The position numbers and the translations under genes were made by a program. The notes beneath the pieces are model-generated. The model was not told the origin of the DNA, made no database searches, and was given only the letters and a program-made list of their open reading frames with translations. DNA of 25,907 nucleotides. Source: CAZTHM01 sp041946825 (GTDB lineage: Bacteria > Acidobacteriota > Terriglobia > UBA7540). The stretch lies in contig JBHGBD010000044.1 of assembly GCA_041946825.1 (NCBI GenBank), positions 1 to 25,907 of the forward strand, in the 5' to 3' direction. This document shows, piece by piece, positions 7,858 through 16,041 of the stretch (positions are counted from its first letter, which is position 1; every line of letters starts with the position of its first letter).

Positions 7858-10203
7858 TCAGCGCGTGACTTTGATCGCGTCGCCCCGATATTCGAGGACG
7901 CGGTCAATCTTGGCGGAAGGCTCCACTCCGACCCCATGCCCGTCGCCAACCCAGACGACGTTGAACGTACGGCGCTCGAGCATTCCGGGGAATTTGCCTT
8001 GGCGATTTCCGATCGTCAGCGTCCGCTTCGCTTCGTCCCAGCTTAAACGAATGGTCGCACGGGCGCCCTGCTCGTAGCGGTAGCTGTCTCCCTCATCCTC
8101 GTAAAGAGTGAACTCGGCGTCCGCGCCCGGATAGATTCGAAGCTCAATCGGATCGGCGGGCCTTTCGCTCGCGTATTGCAGGAAAGGGCCAAGAGGTACG
8201 ATTGCCCCGGCGCGCACATAAAGTGGCATCGTCTCGAGGGGCGCGGAGGTTGTGATGAATTTCCCTCCAGGCTGACTGCGCCCTGTCCAGAAATCGAACC
8301 AGGTTCCGGGCGGAAGATAGAGCCGCCGCGAATCGACGCCGGGATCAGTGACCGGATTCACCAGCAGCGCCGGGCCGAACAGGAATTGGTCGCCAATCCG
8401 GCGCGCCGTTTCGTCCGTGCGGTAATCCATCACCAAGGGGCGCATCAGCGTGTAGCTTTCACTCGTCACCCGCCACGCCAGGGAATAGATGTAAGGCAGC
8501 AGCCGATAGCGGAGGTGATCGTACTTCGTAAGAATCTTCTGGGCCTCCGGGCCGTACGACCAGAGCTCATTTTCGTTCGGCGCGCGGGTGCCGTGCACGC
8601 GGAAGATCGGGCAGAAGGTTCCGTACTGAAACCAGCGCACGAACAGCTCCCGATAGGCGGCGTCCGAAGGCCGCCCAAGAATGAAGCCGCCGATGTCGGT
8701 GGTCCAGTACGGAAGGCCCGAGAGCGAGAAGTTCAGCCCGGCGGGAATCTGCCGGCGGAAGGTTTCGAAGTCCGAGACGATATCCCCCGACCAGGCGGTC
8801 ACGGCATTTCGTTGCGCGCCCGCGAAGGCCGAGCGCGAGAGGATGAAAACGCGCTTCTCGTCGCTGGCGCTGCGTTGCCCTTCGTAAACGGCCGACGTCG
8901 CCATCAACGGATAGAGGTTCAGGTAGCGGGCGCCGCTGCCGATTGCCACCTGATGGCTCAGCAGGATATTTTCTTCGCGGCCTTCGGTCTCAGGTTCGGT
9001 GGTGTCGAGCCACCAGGCATCCACCCCGATATCAAAAAGAGCTTTCTTCATCAGGTCCCAGTAGTATTTCCGCGCGGCGGGATTGAAGGCGTCGTAGAGT
9101 GCCTGCCCGGCGGGGTGGAATCCGCTGACCTTTGTGCGGGCGATGAAGTAACCGCGCTGGTCCATATCGTCGTACACGGGCGAGCCGGGGCGGAAATACG
9201 GCCACACCGAAATCATGAGATGAAAGTGGTTGCGGTGCAGGTCTTCGATCATGCCTTTCGGGTCGGGATAGTTCTTGTTGAATACGTGCTCGCCCATGGT
9301 GTTCCACCAGAACCAGTCCTGGACGATATTGTCGACCGGTATCCTCAGTTCCCGGTATTTGTGCGCAACGCCAAGAATCTCTTCCTGCGATTGGTAGCGG
9401 TTCTTGCACTGCCAGAAGCCGTAGGCCCATTTGCCGAACATCGGCGCCGCGCCAGTCAGTTCGCGGTAAGCGCCGATGATCCGGTCGAATTCCGGCCCGT
9501 AAAAGAAGTAGTAGTCAATTTGGTCGGCGACCTCCGAGCTGACATAGAGCGCGTTCGGAAAGCGGTTGTTGAACCGGCTGCGCGAAGGGTTATTCCAGAA
9601 AATCCCGTAACCGCTGCTGGAGACGAGGAGCGGGACCGAAATGTTGGTGTTCTCCTGCACGATGTCCACGGACTCGCCGCGATAATTCCACACCCCCGCC
9701 TGATGCTGGCCCAGTCCGTAAAAGCTTTCTCCCGAACCCCACAAGTTCGAAAACATTTCGGCGCGGTAGGTCTTTTCACCGTTCACCTCGGCCGGAGTCA
9801 TCGTCCTGCCGGAGTCCTGGAAAAGCCGATTTCCGGCCAGGTCAGAAAAGAGGATCGATCCGTCCGCGCGCGTCACGCTTACCTTCAGTCGCGCCGTGAA
9901 GAGGCTGACCTCGTTGTCCGTTGACTGTAATCGCCATGGAGACGCGGGCCAGGCCTTTTTCGTGACGACGTACTCCGCCGGAGACGGGAACGTCGCGTGG
10001 GGTGAATACGTCACACGAACGATCGAGTCAGAGCAGACTTGGATCCGCAGAACGCCTGCCTGCATCTGGAGCAGCGCGCCGTCCGCCTGCGGTTGCGCAC
10101 TGGTGACGGGGTTGAGCGGATTCCACTGGGCTTTCGCAGCGGTCGCATTAAGCAGAATCAGGACGAAGAGCGTAACGCGATGTCGGATTAGCATGGAGAT
10201 CAT
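7858..10203 (-). CDS. Secreted GH31 alpha-glycosidase (alpha-xylosidase/alpha-glucosidase type)
   Basis: This 781-residue enzyme has a signal peptide (ending near AAKA-Q), an N-terminal beta-sandwich, and a GH31 barrel. The nucleophile is Asp400 in WWLDTTEPE and the acid/base is Asp474 in AWSGDI. TTDIGGF and QYGTFCPIFRVHG are typical of the alpha-xylosidase branch that includes Cellvibrio Xyl31A. C-terminal beta domains follow, with LYVRAGAIVPLGP and YEDEGDSY. The enzyme releases alpha-linked xylose or glucose from the non-reducing ends of oligosaccharides in the periplasm or outside; xyloglucan side chains are a plausible target. Two ATGs (10203 and 10194) precede the signal peptide and neither has a strong Shine-Dalgarno, so the start is uncertain by three residues. 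It is read alone or with the downstream XRE gene. Confidence 0.93.
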   Translation of the reverse strand: MISMLIRHRVTLFVLILLNATAAKAQWNPLNPVTSAQPQADGALLQMQAGVLRIQVCSDSIVRVTYSPHATFPSPAEYVVTKKAWPASPWRLQSTDNEVSLFTARLKVSVTRADGSILFSDLAGNRLFQDSGRTMTPAEVNGEKTYRAEMFSNLWGSGESFYGLGQHQAGVWNYRGESVDIVQENTNISVPLLVSSSGYGIFWNNPSRSRFNNRFPNALYVSSEVADQIDYYFFYGPEFDRIIGAYRELTGAAPMFGKWAYGFWQCKNRYQSQEEILGVAHKYRELRIPVDNIVQDWFWWNTMGEHVFNKNYPDPKGMIEDLHRNHFHLMISVWPYFRPGSPVYDDMDQRGYFIARTKVSGFHPAGQALYDAFNPAARKYYWDLMKKALFDIGVDAWWLDTTEPETEGREENILLSHQVAIGSGARYLNLYPLMATSAVYEGQRSASDEKRVFILSRSAFAGAQRNAVTAWSGDIVSDFETFRRQIPAGLNFSLSGLPYWTTDIGGFILGRPSDAAYRELFVRWFQYGTFCPIFRVHGTRAPNENELWSYGPEAQKILTKYDHLRYRLLPYIYSLAWRVTSESYTLMRPLVMDYRTDETARRIGDQFLFGPALLVNPVTDPGVDSRRLYLPPGTWFDFWTGRSQPGGKFITTSAPLETMPLYVRAGAIVPLGPFLQYASERPADPIELRIYPGADAEFTLYEDEGDSYRYEQGARATIRLSWDEAKRTLTIGNRQGKFPGMLERRTFNVVWVGDGHGVGVEPSAKIDRVLEYRGDAIKVTR

Positions 10204-10304
10204 CCCATCGGTGATCAGGGCGCGGATCAGGACTCGACTTCACGCCTCAACTCTCGGAGCTTAGCATTCGTCTGCCGCCGCGAAAAGGCCGCGAATCCAT
10301 CGCC

Positions 10305-11819
10305 TCAGTTGCCCGGAGGTGGAGGGGGAATTGGGACGGTGTCCTTGGTGGAGGGCAGCGCATCGGAAACGTGAGCGGCTGAACTTCTGCCCCCGCGGCG
10401 CGCGTAGGCCAACGAAACCAGGTAGAGTTGTGAGAACGGCAAAAATATCAGGAACGGCACGCCCAGGACGGTAATGAATCCCAACTTATGGAAGAGCAGC
10501 AATGGCGACACGGCCCATGCAAGGTCCAGAACAAGAATCAACGGGAAAACTCGATAGAACACGCGCCCCAGGTCCTCGTAGTCAAACGCGATCGCGGCCA
10601 GAATGAAGACCCGGATTGTCGCCGCCACGACGATGGCCACCAGAGTGATTTGCACGAAGTAAGCGACGCCGGAAGGCCCCAAAATGCTCTGCAGTACCAA
10701 TGGAATCCTATGGGGATTGTCTGGCAGGAAGATGAACGCGGGCGCATACATCAAAAGATAGCCGACCTGGATCAGCGCCAAAAGCCCACGGGGGAGGCGG
10801 CGCGGAACGGAGGACGGCAAGATGTTCTCGTTTGTGTCCGGTCTTGCGCCGGGCCTGTCCAGCAAAGTCTTAAGGGCGGCGAGGAGTTCGTTCATTGAAG
10901 CAAAGCGGTCGTCAGGACTTTTCGCCAGGCACTTGTGCAGGATCCGGTCAAATTCAATATTCTGTTGCTGTGGCGGGATCTGTTGGGGCAAGGCGGGAGC
11001 GGGCATTTCCATGACGCGCTGGCGCGATGATTCGAGGTCTTTTCCGGCAAAAGGATTAAAACCGGAAGACATCTCATACAACACAAGGCCCAGAGAATAG
11101 ATGTCCGTGCGGAAATCGACCGGCTTGGGGAAGGCCTGCTCAGGAGACATGTAGTCAGGAGTACCGATAAACATCAGTTGGGATTTGGTGCTCAGATTGG
11201 TGAACGTCGACCCATCGGCGGTCGTAGACTCCGCTTGCGAGAAAACTTTGACTTTCTTGGCCAGACCGAAATCCAGAATCTTGACACTGCTCGACCCGTC
11301 CGGCTGGGGGGTCAACATAATATTCTTGGGCTTGAGGTCACGGTGGATGAAACCTTTCGCGTGTGCCGCGGCCAAGGCCTTGCAGATCTGTATGCCGATA
11401 TCCAGGATCTCTTCGAGCTTGAACCGCTTTTCGGCCAGGACGGAGTCGAGGGTCTGTCCTTCCACGAATTCGTAAACAATAAAGACCATCTGGTCGCCAT
11501 CGTCGTGGCTGTCCGTCGCTCTGGCCACACCCGGGTGACCAATGGTGGCCGCAGCGTGTTGCTCCAGGCCAATGCGCTGGCGAAACTGCGGGTCGCGCAA
11601 GAGATCTGGTTTGATTCGCTTCAGGGCGACCAGAACCCTGACGCGCTCGTCGAAGGCAAGGTATACCTCTCCCATTCCCCCGCTATCGATGATGCTCTCG
11701 ATTCGGTAGCGGCCGACGAGCCTTTCCCCCGGCTGGAGCTTGTTGGCTCTCCGCTTTTCCATTCGATCACGATGGACGTCAGATTCAACCTCTAATTGGG
11801 TTTCGTCATCGTTCGACAT
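10305..11819 (-). CDS. Membrane-anchored Ser/Thr protein kinase
   Basis: The 504-residue protein is a Hanks-type kinase with a C-terminal membrane region. Kinase landmarks are SGGMGEVY (46-53), Lys67 in VALKR, helix-C Glu86, the catalytic loop HRDLKPKN with Asp161, DFG at 183-185 and GTPDYMSPEQ in the activation segment. All catalytic residues are intact. Residues about 343-475 hold four or so hydrophobic segments in place of the usual single helix plus sensor domain, and the tail ends in a Pro-rich string. The kinase domain should face the cytoplasm. GGAGGG precedes the ATG. It is the last gene after the translocase, CNB and phosphatase genes, 108 bp from the phosphatase stop, so kinase and phosphatase may form a pair, although the phosphatase appears exported. 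Confidence 0.95.
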   Translation of the reverse strand: MSNDDETQLEVESDVHRDRMEKRRANKLQPGERLVGRYRIESIIDSGGMGEVYLAFDERVRVLVALKRIKPDLLRDPQFRQRIGLEQHAAATIGHPGVARATDSHDDGDQMVFIVYEFVEGQTLDSVLAEKRFKLEEILDIGIQICKALAAAHAKGFIHRDLKPKNIMLTPQPDGSSSVKILDFGLAKKVKVFSQAESTTADGSTFTNLSTKSQLMFIGTPDYMSPEQAFPKPVDFRTDIYSLGLVLYEMSSGFNPFAGKDLESSRQRVMEMPAPALPQQIPPQQQNIEFDRILHKCLAKSPDDRFASMNELLAALKTLLDRPGARPDTNENILPSSVPRRLPRGLLALIQVGYLLMYAPAFIFLPDNPHRIPLVLQSILGPSGVAYFVQITLVAIVVAATIRVFILAAIAFDYEDLGRVFYRVFPLILVLDLAWAVSPLLLFHKLGFITVLGVPFLIFLPFSQLYLVSLAYARRGGRSSAAHVSDALPSTKDTVPIPPPPPGN

Positions 11820-11838
11820 AAAGCCCTCCCGGGGCTTT
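11820..11838 (-). promoter_or_regulatory. Hairpin covering the kinase ribosome-binding site
   Basis: AAAGCCC (11820-11826) and GGGCTTT (11832-11838) form a 7-bp stem with a 5-base loop. In the minus-strand mRNA the Shine-Dalgarno GGAGGG (11829-11824) lies in the loop and adjoining arm, directly before the kinase ATG. It could dampen translation. This is a structural observation only; the remainder of 11839-11927 shows nothing specific. Confidence 0.4.
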
Positions 11839-11927
11839 CGCCTCTCGTGCTTTGGGGGCTCCGATTTCTTCCGTTAACCCGGATGTTAACTCTCGGAAAT
11901 TCGCTTGTAAAGCCGATCGCAACCCGG

Positions 11928-12482
11928 CTAATTGGCCCTATGCAGGCCGCCAGTCCCGCCGTCTCGTCCCGCAAACTCATACAACTGTTTCTTCAGATCG
12001 CGGTACCACCAGCGCATTCCCATCGCCCGCGCTTCCTGATACGCCTTCTTCCCATCCCAGCCTTGAAACGCAATTCGGAACAGGCCAATCATCGCTCCAG
12101 TCCGGTCTGCTCCGCGCCGGCAGTGAATGAAGACAGGATGTGCTGAGGGGTCGTTAATGATCCGGAAGACGCTTTCGACAACCTGCTCGGGCATCGGGTC
12201 CCAGGCGCTGGTGGGAAGGTGGACGTACCTCATCCCCAAGCCCTCGACCTCGGCTTTCTCGTCGTTCTCCTTGCGGAGATTGATGACCGTCCTGATGCCT
12301 CTCTGCCTGAGATAGGCGAAACCCGCGCCGGTTGGCTGGCCACCCCGGAAGACGTATTCCGTAACCATGGCGAATCGCGGGATGCCGGAAACTCTCACCG
12401 ATGAGCTTTCGGCGAATCCCCCCACCGACAGCCAACACACGGCCGACGAGGCGAGAACCGATATGAAATACCGGCGCTTCAT
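11928..12482 (-). CDS. Exported dual-specificity-type phosphatase (PFA-DSP/Siw14-like)
   Basis: The 184-residue protein has an N-terminal signal peptide (KRRYFISVLASSAVCWLSVG) and one cysteine phosphatase domain. The P-loop HCRRGADRTG carries Cys121 and Arg127 (CX5R). Asp95 in SAWDPMP is the likely general acid. FRGGQPTGAGFAYL and IRTVINLRKE match the start of the plant and fungal atypical DSP family, whose members hydrolyse phosphotyrosine or inositol pyrophosphates. The substrate here is unknown. The start at 12482 is fixed by a 4-base ATGA overlap with the upstream cNMP-binding gene, implying translational coupling. The signal peptide places the enzyme in the periplasm or on the membrane face, so it may not directly reverse the neighbouring cytoplasmic kinase. 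Confidence 0.88.
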   Translation of the reverse strand: MKRRYFISVLASSAVCWLSVGGFAESSSVRVSGIPRFAMVTEYVFRGGQPTGAGFAYLRQRGIRTVINLRKENDEKAEVEGLGMRYVHLPTSAWDPMPEQVVESVFRIINDPSAHPVFIHCRRGADRTGAMIGLFRIAFQGWDGKKAYQEARAMGMRWWYRDLKKQLYEFAGRDGGTGGLHRAN

Positions 12483-12955
12483 TTTTCTGATTCCGGATTT
12501 AACTTCCTGACAAAGTGCCGGAAAATGCCGGCCACGATCTCCGGGTTGTTGGAAAGGAGGCTGAAGAAGTCCTCGGCGCCGATGGCGATGGCCACGGTGT
12601 CCTCGAGGGCGGTCGCGCGCGTGGGACACGGTTCCTGAGTCAGAACCGGGTAGATTCCCACGGCCCGCTCCGCGCCCACGACTTTGCGGTCATCCCTGCC
12701 CTGCCGTGTCAACTCCACTTCGCCGCGCAGGACGATATAGAAGGCTATCGCGGCATCATTCTGACGAAAGATGACCGTTCCCGCCGGGAAACCCACGATC
12801 TTGGCGGCCGCCGCCAGGCGATACAGTTCCTCGACGGTCAACTCCGAGAAAACACTGATGCCGTGAATGAGGTCCGCCTTCTGCAGGGTCGTCAAGGGTG
12901 GCGCCGAGGGCGCCTCAGCGGGTGCGGGCGGATTGTAGGGAATCTGATCACTCAT
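12479..12955 (-). CDS. Cyclic-nucleotide-binding-like domain protein with degenerate ligand pocket
   Basis: After a Pro/Ala-rich leader (residues 1-22), this 158-residue protein is a single CRP-type cNMP-binding fold: ISVFSELTVEELYRLA, VIFRQNDAAIAFYIVLRGEVEL, and a C-terminal helix with FFSLLSNNPEIVAGIFRHF. The phosphate-binding cassette keeps Arg113 in PTRAT, but the usual Gly-Glu of the GE(L/M)A stretch reads G-I-Y (100-102), so the ribose-binding Glu is missing. Cyclic nucleotide binding is therefore doubtful. No DNA-binding domain is attached. In other bacteria, as I recall, this domain can be fused to the C-terminus of ADP/ATP-translocase-HEAT proteins; here it is a separate gene 30 bp downstream of one. 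AGGAG precedes the ATG. Confidence 0.87.
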   Translation of the reverse strand: MSDQIPYNPPAPAEAPSAPPLTTLQKADLIHGISVFSELTVEELYRLAAAAKIVGFPAGTVIFRQNDAAIAFYIVLRGEVELTRQGRDDRKVVGAERAVGIYPVLTQEPCPTRATALEDTVAIAIGAEDFFSLLSNNPEIVAGIFRHFVRKLNPESEK

Positions 12956-12985
12956 GGCGGACCTTCTCCTCGCCGGCGGCCACGC

Positions 12986-15613
12986 TCAGACCGCGGGCGC
13001 GAACCCTGGCCAGCGCCCCTTGCCAATGGCATGCGCGGCGCACTCGCGCAGGATTTGATCGGGATTTTTCAGGCAGGCTTCAAGGATCGTCCGCACGCCC
13101 ACCTTGGCCCTCCCGATCCCCGCCTCGGGCTCGATGAGAGGACGAACGTGCTCCCACAACCCCCGCGGAAGAACATTATTGAACAGCTCCGTCGCGGTGG
13201 CGATCCGCAGGCGGTCATCTTCCAGCATCGCCTGGAACGACGCAACCGCCGCGCTGGCAGGAAGCAGCAGAGCCAGCAAGCGAAAGACCCGTTCCCTTCC
13301 TCGCTCGAATTTCTCCGTCAGAAGGCGGGCCAGAAGGTCCGTCTGATCGCCCTGCGGAAAGAGCGATTTGCGGGCCTGCTGATACCAGAGGGTCATCTCG
13401 CACTCCTCCTGGATGCGCAGGCTGAGCTTCTGGGGATCAAAGCGCAATTCCGGGTCAATGAGGCGAAGCTTCCCCAACGACCGGATGGCCCGGTAGCGCA
13501 GGAGGCCGTCAAAATCGAAAAGCCCGTCAATCAGCAAATCCACAGCCTCCTGCTGCGGGAAGTAAGCCAACACGAGGGGGACGTTGCGCCGGACTTCGAT
13601 GTTCTCCGCAGGATCGCGAAGAATATCCGCCAGGGTGCCGAGGATGCGCGGGCCGTAGTCGCAGAGCGCCAGGCGCGTGTCGGCGGCCCACTGGCGGTCG
13701 GCGAGCAGGGGGATGAGGAAAGGCACCAGTTCGCGATGCCCGGCGCGGCCGGCGCTCAGGATGGCTTGCTTCTTCACCGCGGGGTCAGGGTGCTGCAGAA
13801 GGCGGAGGTGCAGACCCACGGCCACCGGCTGGGTGACGTCGCCGAGGGCCTCGGCGACATCCTTCCATTCCTTGGCCGCCACATCGAGCTCCGCGGCGAT
13901 GTGGTCAAGAAACTCCTTAACCGTCTGGCTCTCACCCTGCTGTGTCTGCCGCACCAGGCTGCGGAGCGCCGAGAGGCGTACTTTCAAGTCGGTGGCAGTC
14001 AGGAACTGCGTGAGCGCCGCCATAGGCTCGGGCGGCTTCGCAACCTTGATGGCACGGATGATGGCGCTGGCCCGGACTTGGGGATCCGTGTCCTCGCGAA
14101 CACGATTGAGGATTTGCTGTTCGGTCATCGGCAATACTTCCAGCGCCTTGAGACGAACCCGCGGAGAAGGATGCGTTGCGAGCGACGCCGGAAGGGTTTC
14201 CGGCCGTCCCGCCGCCTGGGTGATGGTGATGGCGTACATGACAATTTCCTCGTCCGGTGACGACAGCATGGTTCGCAAAGTCGGCAGTGAGGCTTGCTGC
14301 CCGAGCAGCATCGAGATCGTGGACTTCGAGAGTTCCAGACGGTTCCCCAGGTTGCGAAGGAGAACCAGGACGTACTCCTTCCGCGTCTGGATGACCAGCC
14401 AAAGCCAGACCGCGATCAACACCAGGTTCACAAATCCCACGCCGCTCAACCCTAATTTGAATCCCTTGGTCAGGATGAGCAGAAAGATGCCGCCTACACC
14501 GTCCGCAAAGCGGTTGACGACAATGTCGGTGACCGCCTTGACCTCCGCGCGAATCGACTGCTCCACGGGGACGTAGAGCAATTCGAAGGAGGCTTTGTCG
14601 AGTGAATAGCGGAGCGCCCCGTCGCTTCCACGAAGGACTCCCGCCGCCCAGAGTTGCTGCGGGCAGAGGAGGAGAACCCCAGTCCCTCCCAGTAGCGCCA
14701 GAGGCAGCATCAGAATGGTGGCCCGCACGCCCCACCGCTCGACCACGCGCGAGCCGAACGAAATCTGCAACAGGAACGAAAAGAGGCTGAGGAGGCCCTG
14801 GAAAATCGCCTGGAAACCGGTAATTCGGTCCTTCGTCTCCAACGACTGCTGCACGACCCCGTCGAACTGCCATCCGACGATAATGCCGACAATGGCTGAA
14901 ACCGACACCAGCCCGACAATCAGCTTGAGATACCGGTCCGCCCGGATCGTGCGGAAGGTGCTCTTGATTCCTTTCTTTTTTTCCTCCGGAACCTTCGCTC
15001 GCTCGCGGCCGCGCCCGGAAAGGCGATGGCGCCGCATCAAAACCTGGACAATCACCACGGAGAGAAGCAGCGCTGGAATCAAGAGGAGAAGAAGGCTGTC
15101 GGTCCCGACACGCTTGACGAGGGCGGCGCCCAGCAATCCTCCGCTCGCGCTACCCAGAATCCCGCCGCTCGAAATCAACGGGAACAGGCGCTTCGCCTGG
15201 CGGAGATCCAGCACCTGGTTGGCAACCGTCCACACCTGGACGGCAACAATGATCCCGAAGACACCCGTCCAGAGAATGTAGATGACCGCGACGGGCGACC
15301 AGCGCACTCTCAGGCCCCACCAGATGCTCAGGACACAGGCCACGAAGAAAAGCAGGGTCCCGCCTATCAGCGTGGCCTGGCTGACCCGAGATGCCAGCCG
15401 GACATAAACCGCGACGACGAGCCCCACGAGTAACGCAATGCCGATATAAATCCAGGGCAACGACTTGTATGAATACTGGCTCAGGTAGAGCCCTTTGCTC
15501 GCTGACTTAATGATGATGTAGGAGGCCATCATCAGAGTAAGATACAAAAAGAGCAGAAAGGCGGGCGTTTCCTCGCCACGGTGCAGGTTGAAGAACGCTC
15601 GCAAGCGGTCCAT
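12986..15613 (-). CDS. ADP/ATP-translocase-like (NTT/MFS) membrane protein fused to HEAT repeats
   Basis: The 875-residue protein has two parts. Residues 1 to about 430 are a 10-12-helix transporter-like domain resembling the Npt/Tlc nucleotide translocase branch of the MFS, with RQAKRLFPLISSGGILG, LDKASFELLYVPV and VVNRFADGVGG, all recognisable family stretches. Residues about 440-875 are soluble alpha-helical HEAT repeats (recurring PxxR/VRLKALxxL units such as SPRVRLKALEVLP and DLKVRLSALRSLV). Obligate intracellular bacteria use related carriers to import ATP. In free-living bacteria the role is unknown, and the HEAT platform may bind the neighbouring CNB protein. It is the first gene of the cluster. 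GAGG lies eight bases before the ATG. Confidence 0.87.
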   Translation of the reverse strand: MDRLRAFFNLHRGEETPAFLLFLYLTLMMASYIIIKSASKGLYLSQYSYKSLPWIYIGIALLVGLVVAVYVRLASRVSQATLIGGTLLFFVACVLSIWWGLRVRWSPVAVIYILWTGVFGIIVAVQVWTVANQVLDLRQAKRLFPLISSGGILGSASGGLLGAALVKRVGTDSLLLLLIPALLLSVVIVQVLMRRHRLSGRGRERAKVPEEKKKGIKSTFRTIRADRYLKLIVGLVSVSAIVGIIVGWQFDGVVQQSLETKDRITGFQAIFQGLLSLFSFLLQISFGSRVVERWGVRATILMLPLALLGGTGVLLLCPQQLWAAGVLRGSDGALRYSLDKASFELLYVPVEQSIRAEVKAVTDIVVNRFADGVGGIFLLILTKGFKLGLSGVGFVNLVLIAVWLWLVIQTRKEYVLVLLRNLGNRLELSKSTISMLLGQQASLPTLRTMLSSPDEEIVMYAITITQAAGRPETLPASLATHPSPRVRLKALEVLPMTEQQILNRVREDTDPQVRASAIIRAIKVAKPPEPMAALTQFLTATDLKVRLSALRSLVRQTQQGESQTVKEFLDHIAAELDVAAKEWKDVAEALGDVTQPVAVGLHLRLLQHPDPAVKKQAILSAGRAGHRELVPFLIPLLADRQWAADTRLALCDYGPRILGTLADILRDPAENIEVRRNVPLVLAYFPQQEAVDLLIDGLFDFDGLLRYRAIRSLGKLRLIDPELRFDPQKLSLRIQEECEMTLWYQQARKSLFPQGDQTDLLARLLTEKFERGRERVFRLLALLLPASAAVASFQAMLEDDRLRIATATELFNNVLPRGLWEHVRPLIEPEAGIGRAKVGVRTILEACLKNPDQILRECAAHAIGKGRWPGFAPAV

Positions 15614-16041
15614 CAGTTCAGCCTCGATGCCGCGCGAGTCTCGCCTCTCGCGGCATCCACTCGGAGTTTCAGCGCTATCCTACTCGACTCCTGTCGAGCG
15701 ATGCAACAAAACGACATTTGCACTTGTCCGGCCCCCGAGCGAGCGCGCTTCCAAGGCTTCGCGCGACGCTAACTCGCTTCCCCCCAGACGGTTGGCGCGG
15801 GATCGGGTTCTTTGTTCGCCCTTTCGTCTGGAGGGACTAGACGACAAGTGCCTGCCGATTTGACCGTTGGCCGGATCCGTCAGAACCTTGTTTCTGCCAC
15901 GCGCGTTTGGGACTCTTCATTCAGGAAAAGGGGAAATCAGAATTCGAGGGGTTCGCCTTTACAAATATCGAGTTTAGTAGTACAAATCCTGAATCGGCCT
16001 CGCGGGAGTCTTGTTCAGAGGCGATTAGAGGCCGCCTCATC
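15614..16041. promoter_or_regulatory. Divergent promoter region (translocase-HEAT versus Omp85 operon)
   Basis: This 428-bp non-coding region should contain promoters for both directions. Two inverted repeats are visible. ATGCCGCG (15627-15634) and CGCGGCAT (15649-15656) are perfect arms in the leader of the minus-strand gene. CTCGAC-TCCT-GTCGAG (15683-15698) is a compact palindrome that could be an operator. An open frame runs into the plus-strand gene from 15907, but the residues before 16042 look non-coding. No convincing promoter hexamers were found. Confidence 0.5.

Noticed and set aside
8176..9924. 582-codon plus-strand open frame inside the GH31 gene
   Set aside because: It is antisense to an intact GH31 enzyme with catalytic Asp residues, has no motif of its own, and results from high GC codon bias.
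12483..12629. N-terminal extension of the phosphatase to an upstream start at 12629
   Set aside because: It would overlap the CNB gene by about 150 bp. The ATG at 12482 overlaps the CNB stop as ATGA and opens a signal peptide.
12515..14260. 581-codon plus-strand open frame across the CNB and HEAT genes
   Set aside because: It crosses two well-supported minus-strand genes, and its translation is Arg-rich low-information sequence.
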